Shown piece after piece: positions 1 to 11,711 of a stretch of 64,000 bases of DNA. This DNA comes from Phytophthora sp. 'mugwort' (Eukaryota > Oomycota > Peronosporomycetes > Peronosporales > Peronosporaceae): NCBI GenBank assembly GCA_033558025.1, contig JAUCEF010000001.1, forward strand, positions 310,001-374,000. Reading direction: 5' to 3'. Each line of letters starts with the position of its first letter. Position 1 is the first letter of the stretch. Both the position numbers and the translations under genes were made by a program. The notes beneath the pieces are model-generated. The model searched no databases and was not told where the DNA came from. It saw nothing but the letters and a program-made list of their open reading frames with translations.

Positions 1-80
1 ACTTGCCTCTCTCGTTCTGCGAGAATCGCACAACACGACGGTACGTCATATCACTCGTTTTTATTACTCTGATTTAGCGG

Positions 81-1469
81 TTGTTTCTTAAAGTTTGCTT
101 TTGCTGTTGTAATTGGATACACGACCCTGGACCCAATTTGCGTGGATACCTTGCGGGCCATGATGGAAGGGGCTGGGCTTGCAGTGGTGAGAGCTCCATT
201 GACTTCGAGATGCCGGACAGTTTTGGTCTCATCCTTGGTGGATGGACCCATATGTCCGAGCACTACCTGGCTGTCTTCGCTTGCTACGAAGTGAACAGTA
301 AGGTAAAGACGCCGCTGCTATGCACGGCCCCTCTTCTGAACGAGCCTGACGACGACTTTTCTGCCGTCGCCCACAGGGAGTTTCTAGCTAACCTGCTGCC
401 GCGTGACTTCGGTAAGCAGGTGCAGCAGTGTGTCTTCATCAGAGGTGACAATTGCAGCGTCAATCGACGACTTGCTACGCTTCTTGGCGTCCCGCTGGTT
501 GGGTGTGCTTCACACCGCCCCAACCTCGCCGCACAACACCAGCTGCATGACCACGAGGACGCCTTCGCGCAAGTGCAGACACTGATGGTCAAGCTTCGGA
601 CACTGACGCAATCAGCTAGACTGCGGTACGGTTTTCTCTATTTTGAGTCGATTTATATTATTTCCCTAATGTTTGTGTCATTAACCCGGTAATTACGATT
701 TTGTTTTTATTTTAGGCTTAAAACGGCCCTTCGTCCCGTAATTCGTCAATACACCCGCTGGGGTTCAACGTTCATGATGCTGCACCGCTACTTTTCAGCT
801 GCTCGAGTACCTGGGTAAGGAAGACGACGATATTGCAGACTTGCTTCCGTCTCCGACCTGCAACAGGCGCCTCCGCGCTCTTCACAAAAGAGCTGAAGGA
901 TGTCGAGTCCGTGTCGAAGGCACTTCAAGGAGCCGATGTGGACCTCCTGGATGCTCGTGAATGGTTCGACAGACTTATTGCTACAAAGGCTCAGTACGCA
1001 GCCTAGTTAGGTAGGTTGATTCTGAACGATACAAGCATTAGACGGATATGCTAATAATTGTATTGGGTGTTACAGGGCCGCGAGCTGACATCGTTCACAG
1101 CCAGACTTTGAGTCTGGTTGTGTTCGTGTGCTCTGTGGCAAGACGGCTCGTCTGACACGGGCCGAGAAGGCTGCCCTTCGTCCGTTTGTTGACGGAACTG
1201 CTCAGGCCCCCCATTTGATGGCGGAGACGAGGGGTCTTTCGTGAGCGCCTACAGAAGCGGCGAAGACTTGCCGAGCGGAGCAACAATATGCTCTGCTCCG
1301 CCATGTTCCATCCACCTCGAACATGGTGGAGAGGTTCTTTAGCATGGCGCGAGTCACGTTCAGCCACGATCGCAACAGCCTGCACTCAGTGACGCTGGAG
1401 CAGATACTGTTCCTCCGCCAGAACTCAAGCTATTGGGATGTGCGAACGGTGGATGCGCTTAGACGCTAA
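81..1469 (+). pseudogene. hAT-family transposase remnant
   Basis: Translated pieces match the oomycete hAT transposase: a MPDSFGLILGGWTH-like segment near 210-255, a RGDNCSVNRRLATLLG segment near 440-490, and a typical hAT C-terminus near 1320-1465 (SMARVTFSHDRNSLHS, then LEQILFLRQN). An intron at about 626-715 has a GTACGG donor and a TTTTAG acceptor and rejoins the frame in the TRWGSTFMM region. The gene is broken. The segment just upstream (TLDPICVDTLRAMMEG) is in another frame from the MPDSFG part, and further shifts occur between 790 and 1320. The true start is not visible and may lie left of the window. The family and the decayed state are clear; element ends were not found. Confidence 0.75.
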
Positions 1470-1689
1470 TCAAGTCAGCTAAAACATTGTCTGTCATTTT
1501 GCCATTATGTATGTGTCACTGGTCGTACATGTCATTATGTATGTGCGAAGTTGCAGCTCTTGCTTGAAATTATTTATTGTTGTTCATGGTCCGATATCAA
1601 TAAACATGCCATAATCGGCAACCCTGCCTTTGTAAGCGTATACGCATTTTCCGGGCGGATTTGGACTCGATGGCCATCAATGTGATGTC

Positions 1690-2874
1690 CCGCCCAAACA
1701 CAGTCCAAGGACCCCCCCCCTCGCTCGCAACCTGTCCGACGACCAACGCTCGCGTGTCGTAGCCTCCCTCCTAAAGGTAGCAAACGCTGATGTATTACCG
1801 CGTGGTACATTGGTGGCTGTATCCGAAATATTTTTTGGTGTCTGCAAACGGACGGTGTCGCGTGTCTGGCATCGAGTCGTCACCAACTACGGGCGTAACG
1901 CTATGTACGCATCGTCGTCACGAGTGCATCGCACTAGACGTCCGAGAACCGACCGGTCCCGTGAGCTCGAGCGGCCGCGAGGGGTTGACCCCCAACAACG
2001 GAGCATCATCCGTTCTGCTGCCCAAGCCTGCTTTCTTCCTCAAACTTCGGTCATTCGAGAGCTTTGCATCGCAGCCTCCGCGTGGAGACTTCTGTCACCA
2101 AGCCGCTACTATCGGAGGAAAACAAGAAAATCGGGTTGCGTTCATCCTGGCGAACGGAAGATTAGTAACGTATCTCTCAACAACACGAAAGATGTAGTCC
2201 ACGTAAAACAAAATGTGTACCTGGGCAAGGTTAAGCACCGTTGTGTTCTGATACCCGACGAGCCGAAGCCCGTTCTGAAGTTTAAGAGCAAGCGGCATAT
2301 CTCTAAAATTATGGTGCTGGCGTCGGTAGCTTGGCCTCGATACGACCCCACTACGGGAGTCTTGCGATGCAAACTAGGGATATGGGTGTTTTTAAAGCAC
2401 AGACTGGCGAAGCGCAGCAGCTGCAACAGACCGGCAGGTACCATGGTTCCATATCCTGTGTCCGTTAACAAGATTTCCTACAGAGAGTGCTGGTGGAGCA
2501 AGTGATAGCGTCAATTCAAGCCAAGCTTTCTGGATCATCGGAAGGGAGGCGTATCGTCGTGGAACAAGATAACGCATCATCTCATTCAACCAGAACACAC
2601 AGCGTGGCGTCAGGCGGTCGCGGCCTCCGGATGCAATGTACAGTTGCGATTCCAGCCGCCCAATCGTCCCAACATCAACATGTTAGATCGTGCTGTCTTT
2701 AACGCTCTTCAGACACGCCAGCAGCGAATGACTGCGCACACCTTGGACGAGTTGGTGGCGAACGTGAATGCGGCACTTGATGAGTTTTCGCAGGCTACTC
2801 TGAACGCAGGGCTCTTAACACTGCAATGTGTTATGGACGATTGTGTAGCTGGTAGCGAAGAAAACGTTTTCTAG
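1690..2874 (+). pseudogene. Tc1/mariner-like transposase remnant
   Basis: The order fits a Tc1/mariner transposase. An N-terminal helix-turn-helix region (VAVSEIFFGVCKRTVSRVW, about 1815-1875) is followed by a DDE region with KFKSKRHISKIMVLASVA (2280-2335), the second catalytic Asp in VVEQDNASSH (about 2558-2590) and a C-terminal FQPPNRPNINMLDRAVF segment (2647-2700). The frame shifts near 2490 and again near 2600. The first catalytic Asp motif, usually VDEKWF-like, reads VKQNVY, so it is lost. This is a dead copy. No inverted repeats or TA duplication were identified around it. Confidence 0.75.
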
Positions 2875-2879
2875 ATTCG

Positions 2880-3453
2880 ACACATGTCGAAGCCCAAGCT
2901 TGCCCGGGAGGGACGACTTCTCCAGCGCATTAAATGCGTTAATGTTACGGCTTCTTACAAAAACCGGGATGACAATTGCATTATTGTCAGGACTTGAACT
3001 TACCGCCATGCTCCCGCGCATCCACACTTAAATCCGATGTCGCCATTACTGATCCATGTCTATTATCAGGTTCAAAAGTTTCACTTGTTCCAAAACTATA
3101 GTCGAATGCTGTACTAGCTTCATTATGGACGTTTACTACAGAACGCTCAAGAACAGGTGACCCACGTCTTGGCTAGTAACTAGTACGATTGGAATGCTCT
3201 CGTCCAACATCTGTCTCTTGTCGGGTTTACCCAATTTGTCTACAAACTGTAGCCCGACAAGTTACAGCCTACGGTCTCTAAAGCTCTAGACATGTTGGTA
3301 TTCACGCATGCACCGTTAGACGTCCTTCATATTGTCGGGGGCGCGAGTTCTTGATGCGCTCTGCACAGTATAGACAGCCACTTTCCAACAACGTTTGGTG
3401 GACATCTAGTTTACATGTAGTATTTGGCCTATTCGACTCATGACAGCTACACA
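2880..3453. other. Intergenic gap, no gene seen
   Basis: This lies between the mariner remnant and the 3' end of the LRR pseudokinase gene, which is transcribed leftward into it. I see no open frame with recognisable protein similarity and no repeat. It probably holds the pseudokinase 3' untranslated region and terminator. Confidence 0.4.
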
Positions 3454-6400
3454 TTAACTTTCCTGTGGAGCATGGTGGCTGCAGAGCCACCGCGTGCGGT
3501 TTCGTGTTGATGAACTCTCACACGCCACCTCACAGCGACTCAATGCTGCCCAACTGCTGCGCTCCGCTCGAACCATGAGGTCTTGGTCGGTAACCAAAGC
3601 GTCCAGCAGACTGCGGACGTACTCGCGCTTGTCTTCACTGAAAATTAGACCCGTGAGTTTGTCAAGCACTTCGTGGGCTTTCACCCGGTCTCGCGACTTC
3701 AATTGCAGCTCCATTGGCGTCAGTTCCAGTTCGTTCACAGGGTTTACCGTTGCCAGCTCCATGAGTTCCAGTGCGCTGTAAAATGTGCGTAGCTCTTCCC
3801 ATTGCTGGGGACCTTCAAGTCCACAGACCTCGCCGACACTTAATCCGTCCGACAAGATGGCACGTGCCTCGAGAAACAGCATCGTTTCTCGTACTAACGG
3901 CATCACAAGTGGCAGCAAAGAGGAGGACACACTCACTCCGTACTTTGTCGTCGTTTTAGTCACAATCGTGCACGGAACAGCAGCGTCAGCCTCACACGAT
4001 TCGCACATAAAGACAAGAGGAAAACGTAATTCTTCGGCGTGTTGCTGCTGGAGGCGGTGAAGTTTAGCCACCCACTGCTCGATCGAGTACAAGCTGGGCG
4101 TCAAGTCGACAGGAAGCTCCACTGGAGGCAGGAAGAGCCACAGACTTGGCGGCAAACTCTCCGGAGTGTCGACAAGCTCGTCCATCAGCTCTGATACCTT
4201 GTCAGAAGTTTGCTCCTTCCCGCTAGCTTCGCGTTCGGGTTCACCTGACGACGGCACGTCGTTTAGTCCACGAGAAGTTACCACGTCCTTCTCTTCAATG
4301 ATCGCAGAGAGCATTCGAGTCACCACGCCACTCCTCACTGTAGTCGTTCGTGACACTTCCCGCTCCTTCGTCTGGAACAGTTTGTACGTTGCAATCGACT
4401 CGATCGATGGTCTCAAAGTGGAATTGCGTACCAAACATTGACGCAATAGGTTCTTCATGTCCTCGTTCAGCACGAACCGAGTTATGGATCGTTCGAAGAA
4501 GCTCGAGCTTGCCAATTCTCCATCGAGCTCGTCAGCTCTGAGGCGTTTAAACACATCGCGAGGGGTTCCACAGCCCGTGAACTCTTGCAATTGACATCCA
4601 GCAGCGTACAGTTTGAGGATCAGAACGCCAAGACTCCAGACATCCAGAGACGGAGACGTGCGCGAGCTTGGCGTTTCCTCCAGTGCTAAAGCAGCCAGCT
4701 CAGGCGCAATACATTCCGCTTGGCACAGGCCAAGAAGATCCGCATCTGAACAAGGCATTGTGTGACCTGTTCTTGACGCATGCTCAAGCCCCCAGAACTT
4801 GAGACGGCCATCAGGAGAGCACGCGACGAGACTGTCGGTGTCAAGCGCTCCATGGACGAGGCCTCGAGCGTGGAGAGCGCGTAATGCATTCACCACGCGA
4901 GAGATTGACTGTTCTAGGGGCTCACTAGAAGCCGTCAAGTATGTACACAGCGACGTGCAGCTAGGTTTATCTAGCACCAAAATGCAGCAGCTTAACTTGC
5001 CAGCGTCCGTGGACGTCCCCAAGTCCAATTCGTATTCAAGTGCGTCGTCGATTAACCGAGGAGCGAAGCCTCGACTGAAGTCATCGTGCTGTAAGCTCGA
5101 TAGTGCGTAACTCTCACGACCTGCAAGATCCGCGTCGTCTTCGATGAAGACTTTAAGCACGAGCTGTCCAAGTGGAGCTGGTTCACAGACGATGTCCTCC
5201 GAGATTCGACCAGCAAGTCGACAGTCGATGTAAAACGCAAACGGGGTCTCCTCGATTCGAGTGTCTGGGTTGAACGTGTATTGGTATGCGTTCACAGTCA
5301 GCAACGGAGCTGTGCAGTGTCCCGCGGCGTTGGTTCGGGTCGTCAGCAGCGTCTCTAGTGCTGATCGAAGAATTATTCGGGCAGCAATTCGTGCTTGAGT
5401 TGTAGTCGCACTCGCCGTGCTATGTGTACTGAACAACTCTAAAGAGTGAATGCTGTCACTATCTTCGCGTCTTGCTACTTGGCGCTTCATATTGGTCATC
5501 ATTGACAGACTTTGGGGTATTTCATGCGGGGATTCCAGGTTAATGTACCCGACACTAGCTGAGGTGGATATGTGATGGCACTGCTCCGTATCTGCAGGAG
5601 ATACCGATACGTTGACAATGGAGCCACGCTCTTCAACGGCTTGATGACCTTCACCACTCGACATTCGACTCCGAGAAAGTTCACTCTCGATAGCAGTAAA
5701 GTGTCCTGAAGTCTCGAATCGGTCACGTGACGATTTGTTGAATGGATGAGGAAGAGATAAAATGGCCTCCGACTCTCGCTCTTGCATCCGCCGACGCTTC
5801 CGTATGACAAAAGCTAACGTGACGCCTACGGCCAGTACAGCAGGGATGACGATGGCTAAAATAGTGATTGGAATCACGTCCATGTCACTAGTTTCCTTTC
5901 TCTGGGCGGTGACGTTCTCCTCGCTCCTGGACGAGCTCGTGACGGAGCCTTTTCCTGACTCCGTGTCATTGTGTTTAGGCGCAACGTTGGTAGCGTCCAC
6001 AGTCGAGTTTCTTTCTTCTTGGCTCGAAGAACTTAATGGCTGAAGGACCTTACTGTCGACCAGCAATTTCTCGGTATTAATCCACTCCGTTAACTGCTTC
6101 TTGTGAACGTCAGTCTCGGTTGATAAATCCAGTGCATTCCTTCGTAGATCGATGGTAGCGACTCCACTCGGTAACTCATAAAGGAAAGAAGGGAGTTCAA
6201 CGAGTGCATTCTGCTGAAGATCGCTGGGGATACAACAAAGATGGCAAATTTGTGTTAGTAAAAAATAAATATTCTATCGAAGAGGAGCAATACGGACTAA
6301 AACATACATGAACATAATGTCGGAATCTGCCAATTTTGAGCCGTCTGCAAACTCGAAAGAGAAATTGCTGAGTCCACAATTCACGATCGAACTGTTTGTC

Positions 6401-7025
6401 AAATACCAAGCGGAGAATATATGAGAAAACACAAATACCAGAATATAATTATTCGGGGAGGCACCGTCAACGCACATTTTCTGGATGGATGTTGGGAGCT
6501 TCAAATGGAGAGCGCTAGTAGCAAGTGGAATTCCCTCCAAATGGCTGATAACAACAGAATATTTTACGTTAGTTTATGGATATTTTTGGTACTGATTCGA
6601 GAGAAAACGTACAGAGTTTGAAGAACCGAGAGCTCGGCGAATGCTGAAGGCACGATAGTCACAGGAACGTCAGGTATGAACTCCGAAGCTGCTAATAACG
6701 AGAAAGTCGTGACTGAGGAAGAGACGAGCGTATCGATTTCGGAAAATGAGGCCGAGAGGTTCAGATCCGCATTGGATGCCGCGGCGTACGCACCGCTGTC
6801 CACGTAATAATTCTCCACGAATGATGGATTAAAGTATGCCGAGGAGACAGAGGGCGCTAGACGGTCAGTGATACAGCGAACAGTCCACTTGGTCGTCGAC
6901 TGTGAGCCGAGTGCTACACGGTCACACGATAGTGTGCCTGATGCTGTCGATACGGCTGCAGCGGCACATTTGCTCCAAACGATCAGCACGAAAGCTGCCA
7001 GTCGAACGATCTGTGTCGACTGCAT
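3454..7025 (-). CDS. LRR receptor-like transmembrane pseudokinase
   Basis: Four exons read on the minus strand: 7025-6613, 6544-6476, 6391-6308 and 6223-3454. Introns are 68, 84 and 84 bp with donors GTACGT, GTGCGT and GTATGT, and all junctions keep frame, giving about 1111 residues. The ATG at 7025 opens a signal peptide (LAAFVLIVWSKCAAAA). Leucine-rich repeats span about residues 130-220 (IDLQQNALVELP, IDLRRNALDL). One membrane helix lies near 305-329 and is followed by RKRRR. The kinase-like domain is about 530-800: it keeps the VLK lysine (546), APE (695-697) and the DVWSLG helix. However, HRD-KPEN reads HGALDTDSL (646-654) and DFG reads FWG (665-667). A roughly 300-residue C-terminal extension follows. 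It is probably a surface receptor that signals without phosphotransfer. The ligand and function are unknown. Confidence 0.85.
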
Positions 7026-7031
7026 TTTGGT

Positions 7032-7043
7032 GTTTGGTAATGA
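7032..7043 (-). promoter_or_regulatory. Initiator-like element of the LRR pseudokinase gene
   Basis: Read on the minus strand, TCATTACCAAAC resembles the oomycete initiator and lies about 7 bases before the chosen ATG. This fits the very short leaders of these organisms and supports the start at 7025. It is a pattern match only. Confidence 0.4.
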
Positions 7044-8011
7044 AAAATTTCGGTAGCTTAAGCTCGAAACTCCACACGGCTGAAAATGGTATACGCGCTT
7101 GGCGTGAAAATTGCTTTTGTTGTGTCTGTAGCAAAGTACAGAACAGGGTGGGAAGGGCGAAGGAAGCCAAGTGAAACAGCCCGTCGAGCTTCCACTTGAG
7201 GGGTCAGGGGTCACCAGGCGGAACTTGACGACACTGCGGGTAATTCCTTCCGTTTTTAACGGCCGACTGACCTTCAACCAATCCAACGGCTTCTGTGACC
7301 AACGCCGAGACTGATGAGACCATCACAGCGAGCTTCAGTTTCGTTAGCGCTGCGATAAACTGAGTAATATCCGACTTGACCAACTAAGCAAGATACTAAG
7401 CACATCCGTAGCCAGAGGGATAGCGAACTTGTGCCCCGATTACCAATCCACGAGGACGCAATTCACTATATCATAAAGGTGAAAGGCACTCGCGTGCTGG
7501 AGATGCCAACAGCCCGAAAACCGTTGAAGTCCTCATGTCGTTTCATGCGCAATGCTGGCCACGCCTGTTCATCTACAGTACTGTAATCCACTTGCTGAAC
7601 TGATCGTTGGACGAAACAAATACAGGGCGGACTGAGAAATTTGAAAATACGTCAGGAGGTCCTCGATCTGACCCTGTCCAGCGATTTCTCGCCTTTGAGG
7701 TGTGATGATATTTGAAGTTTTGCTGCTTCGGGTGGCTGTCAGGCTTACGATTTCCACTTGTTTGAGCTTCGCGTGGGTCTTTGTCTGACGCCTGAGATGG
7801 AGTCTCCAGCTACTGCACTCCGTCTGCTCAACAACGCACAAATCACGACCGAATGGATAGCAAAAAAACTCACGAGGTTGTATTGAGCTTGAGTATTTCG
7901 CTGTGCTGTCACCTGCCTTGTTCTCTTCTTTTTCCTCTCGCAATATAGATGCGGTCGAGTACTTTTTCCAGGTATTATTCCTGTCCTGTCGTCGTGAGAG
8001 CCTCTTCCTCT
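7044..8011. other. Intergenic region between pseudokinase and GDH-like gene
   Basis: It contains the upstream region of the pseudokinase gene and the downstream region of the GDH-like gene; both genes read leftward. The minus-strand open frame at 7569-7943 has no recognisable motif and I do not consider it a gene. Nothing else is evident. Confidence 0.4.
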
Positions 8012-9677
8012 TTACACCACGCCCTGGCGGAACATGGCGGCGGCCACGCTCATGAAAGCCGTAATGTTGGAACCAACGTGGAGGTCACCCGCAGCGTTGA
8101 AATCCTCCGCCGTAGCCGCCACACGGTCGTGAAGCTCGTACATGTATTCTGCGCACATATACAAGATCAGAGAAAGACGGAAATTAGCATTCGCATGGCG
8201 TCCCTCAATCAGCCACCAAATATTTTAAACCCTAACGTACCCTTAACGATCTTGTCCAGCTCGTCGTCCGACAGCTGCGTCGAGGCGCCAAGGCTCTTCG
8301 TGATCAGCGCGAACGAGCCACCGTTCGACGCCTTGTTCGGACCAAAAGCAAGACCGTGCTGCTTGATGAGGTTGATGGCTTCGTCAGTGCAGGGAAAGTT
8401 AGCGCCCTCAAAGATACCTTTGCATCCGTTCTTCACGAGCAGACGCACGGCGTCGGCGTCCACATCATTTTGAATAGCGCACGGGAACGCGTAGTCGCAG
8501 GGCGTCTCCCACAGACGACCTTCCTCGCTCGGGTGGTAGTTCGCCGTAGTGGACGACATGATATAGGCGCCCAGACGCGCGTTACGCTCCTCCTTAATAC
8601 GCTTGAGCTCGTCGAGACTCTTAATGTTAAAGCCCTGGTCCTCAATCACATAGCCGAAGTTGTCGCTCATACCGATCGGGATAGCACCGAGGTCCAGCAG
8701 CTTCTGCGCCACGTTGAGTGCCACAGTGCCACTTCCCGAGATCAAACAGCGCTTGCCCTTCAAAGTCTCTCCACGGGACTCAACAATACGGTTAGCAAAG
8801 TACGCCACGCCGTAACCTGTGACCTGCGGGTAGTGGTAGGCTCCTCCACTCAAAATGCCTTCCGTGCCTCCAGGGTGCAGCTGACGCAGACGCTTGTACT
8901 GTCCGAACATGTATCCAATCTCCTGGGGGCCGACACCCACGCCAGCCGTGGGCACGTCCGTGTGCGGGCCGATGTAGTTGGCCAGCTCAGTCATATAGCT
9001 CTGACAGAAACGCATAATCTCCGACTCGCTCTTGTCCATGGGGTTAAAGTCTGAGCCGCCGTGCGCGCCGCCGTACGAGCCAGCCAACGCGTTGCGGAAG
9101 ATGGTCTCGAAGCCCAGGAACTTGGCGATCCCGTGGGTTGTCTCCGGGTGGAAGCGTAGGCCGCCCATGTACGGGCCCAGCGCGCTAGAAAATTGCACAC
9201 GGAAGCCGCGGTTCACGCGGCTGCTGCCTTCGTCGTCGATCCATGGGACACGAAACTGGATCACACGCTCGGGCTCCATGAGCGTCTTCATGACCCACGC
9301 GTACTTGGGGTAGCGGTCGAACACGGGCACGACGGAGTTGACGAAGTTCTGCACGGCCTGCACGTACTCGGCCTGTAGAGGGCGGTGACAGGTGGTTAGT
9401 AGCGCGTTGGAAAAAGGAGATGCAGGGCTTTCTTATGATCCATGAGGGGGTTTCGTACCTGATTCGGGTCACGTCGAATCACCTCGTCCGTGAGCATATC
9501 CGCGGCTTCCTGGCCGTTGCGAAAGCGCTTGTCGCCGCCGCGGCGGAACAGCGGCTTGTTCTTCCAGTGCTTCTTGCCGTGCGTGGTGCCATGGACGTCC
9601 GACATGAGTGACGAGCTGGCTCGTGCCATAACGGGCGCCACGCGAGGCTGCGAGCGACGGGCGACCAACGACAACAT
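8012..9677 (-). CDS. Mitochondrial glutamate-dehydrogenase-like protein, catalytic residues replaced
   Basis: Three exons (9677-9459, 9372-8241, 8148-8012) with introns of 86 and 92 bp give 495 residues, the normal length for hexameric NADP-type GDH plus a leader. The N-terminus (MLSLVARRSQPRVAPVMARA) is rich in Arg and hydroxyl residues and looks like a mitochondrial presequence. The GDH fold is unmistakable: GGLRFHPE (143-150), GGSDFNP (178-184), TDVP (211-214), EIGYMFGQYK (224-233), Rossmann GSGTVA (286-291), and a proper C-terminus ending FRQGVV. By family alignment, the residues equivalent to the three active-site lysines and the catalytic aspartate are Met142 (PYMGG), Arg166 (FRN), His177 (GGAHGG) and Gly217 (PTAGVGVG). 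Classical glutamate deamination is therefore unlikely. It could be a regulatory paralogue or a dehydrogenase with other chemistry. Clean introns and frame argue against a pseudogene. Confidence 0.9.
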
Positions 9678-9805
9678 GGAGCGAGCAGGACGGAGCTTTA
9701 GTCTGGGGATTCCAAGACTGAAGCAGGGAGATCCGCGTGCGTTGCGGTGGTGCGAGTATCGGTTGCTCAATGACGGGAAATAGTTGCTGCTGTTGCTCGA
9801 AGGTT

Positions 9806-9820
9806 GTTAGTTGAAGATGA
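9806..9820 (-). promoter_or_regulatory. Candidate initiator of the GDH-like gene
   Basis: On the minus strand, TCATCTTCAACTAAC followed by CAACCTTC resembles the oomycete initiator plus flanking region. It would give a leader of about 140 bases before the ATG at 9677. A second candidate (GTCATTGAGCAACCG) lies nearer, at about 9758-9772. I cannot choose between them. Confidence 0.3.
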
Positions 9821-9829
9821 AGGAGCGGG

Positions 9830-11120
9830 ATGTTGCGCAAACGAGGAGGAATGATGCTAAAACCTTAGGATTCACTTCTCCGATGCATGACTACCAAAAT
9901 AACATACATGTATATATAGAGGCTCATTGATTCCTAGTAAGGAATAAACAGTACCCATTCATTATTTCAATGAAGAGAGGTCATAAGTTTTGACGGGATT
10001 GTCCCGTCTTGCCACAACAGCTCAGATTGAAGCATCCCCGATCGCTTTGCAACAAAGTTTGCTTGCTCTGCTTTAGGGGGGGGGGGGGGGGGGGGTGGTG
10101 GAGGCGAAGGACAGCAGTGCAAGTGATCTCGGCCTTCATCGACATGTTGCAGAATTATCGAGATCTTCGTGTTGTGGAGTCGAATCAAATGTTGCGGTGC
10201 TTCTGTCGACGTTGAATTAGATCGTCGGTGCCAGCTCCTTTTCAGCGCGTCATCGCCTCTCATTTCCTCCACGTACCAAACATGTTACAGGGATCACTAA
10301 GGTCGTTGACGTCACGGCCGCGAGGAAATCTTGTGCTGGAAGGATGAAACTTACCAAGTGAAGAAGCCGCCAAATGTGCGGCGAAGAAGGGCAAGCGATT
10401 GAATACCTCACTCAATCTGTATGGGACCAAGGCCAAATGAATACGTGAGAAGCTTCAAAGCTGTTGCCGCAGTGACTGCAGTGTACTGAGGCGGTGGAGG
10501 CGGCAGCAGTAACATCCTAGGCCGTTAGCAACGGAAAAACCGTAAATCGGGGTTGATGATTTGCACTTTGATTGCAATATTCACTACCGAACTATTTGTC
10601 TTCGAGCAACCATTTTTTGCTGCGGTCATTTCAGCTTGTAATATTTGTTTTTAGTGTGAAGTTCTGGAATTTCCGGCAATTACGCTTTGCCGAGATAAAC
10701 GCAGGCTTACAGCTTTCCATGAAAATGAAAAAAAAGTGGTTAAATGATACAATTAGCTTCGTCCTGGATGTCAAGGCAGATAGATGCTCGGGTGCGGATT
10801 AACCCTAACTTTATACAGTATGTAGCCAAATTCAAACAATGCATTTTCTACCGGCAGGGATGATTAGCTGGGCGTTTTTTTAACATATTTTGGGGGGTAT
10901 AACATATACGTATAATGTGTATACTGGCGGAGGTGTACTATTTGAACGTTCTAAATTTAGGAATATTACATGATGTACCGACTTCCTTCGCTTATAGTGC
11001 AGCCACATAAAAGTGCAACCAATCATGTTGCAGTATTTGTAGGTAATCCTAACTTTCAAATATAAACGACGTTGCAATATTCGTATGGTTTGAACTGATA
11101 TAGCACCGATCGTCATTCAT
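9830..11120. other. Gene-poor stretch with a G20 tract
   Basis: No open frame here shows recognisable similarity. A run of 20 G occurs at 10076-10095; it creates an artefactual poly-Pro or poly-Gly frame at about 9967-10272. The rest is mixed, increasingly AT-rich sequence up to the pogo remnant. Confidence 0.4.
10076..10095 (+). repeat. Poly-G homopolymer, 20 bases
   Basis: Twenty consecutive G followed by TGGTGGAGG. It is the first of three long G/C runs in the window, with 19587-19599 and 51223-51244. The exact length may be affected by sequencing. Confidence 0.9.
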
Positions 11121-11711
11121 TTCTCAGCATCCGCCCACATAATCACCACCGGGGAGCGCGCCAGCGAGAAGCCCAACGCCGAATGCACGCTACAAAAGTC
11201 GAAGGACGCTCGGGAAGTAATTATGGAGTTTTCCCCCGACCTATGTGTTGATGCATGCGAATCCCGGCGAAAGCTACTTTTGAGACGGCTATATGACAAG
11301 GTGAAGACACAGCAGCAGTGCGCGGTAAAATGCGGAAGTGGTAAGAAGAAAGCTCGAACGACGTAAGTAGGTACGAAGCTGCCTGTAGAAGCTGAAGAGG
11401 AGGTGGATAAGTGGGTTGATGATCTTCGTAAAGAAGGCGTCCCCATTTCCACTAAAATGCTTGCTCTACAAGCCAATGAATCAGCCGTCGAGTACGAAAT
11501 TGAGCCATTTGAAGCGTCGTGGGGATGGAGGCGTGCGTTCAAAGCCCGCCTCAGGTTATCAATGAGAGCAAGTGCTCGCGCCGGCCAGAAGACTCCAGCG
11601 GATATCGACGACATTGCAGCTGCATACGGAGTGCAGATGGAAAAAAGCGCTCGAACTTGGCGTTTTTATAAAGTATACAATGCGGACCAAACAGGTGGTA
11701 TTTTTGGACTA

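Noticed and set aside
2990..3060. Possible minus-strand tRNA (GTTCAAGTCC-like T loop)
   Set aside because: No matching T stem, acceptor stem or anticodon arm could be folded.
7569..7943. Minus-strand 124-residue ORF between the pseudokinase and GDH-like genes
   Set aside because: No start context, domain or signal peptide; composition is like non-coding DNA.
8356..9054. Plus-strand 232-residue ORF
   Set aside because: It is the antisense shadow of the GDH-like exon, whose identity is certain.
9967..10272. Minus-strand ORF with a poly-proline run
   Set aside because: The proline run is produced by the G20 homopolymer, and flanking codons show no motif.
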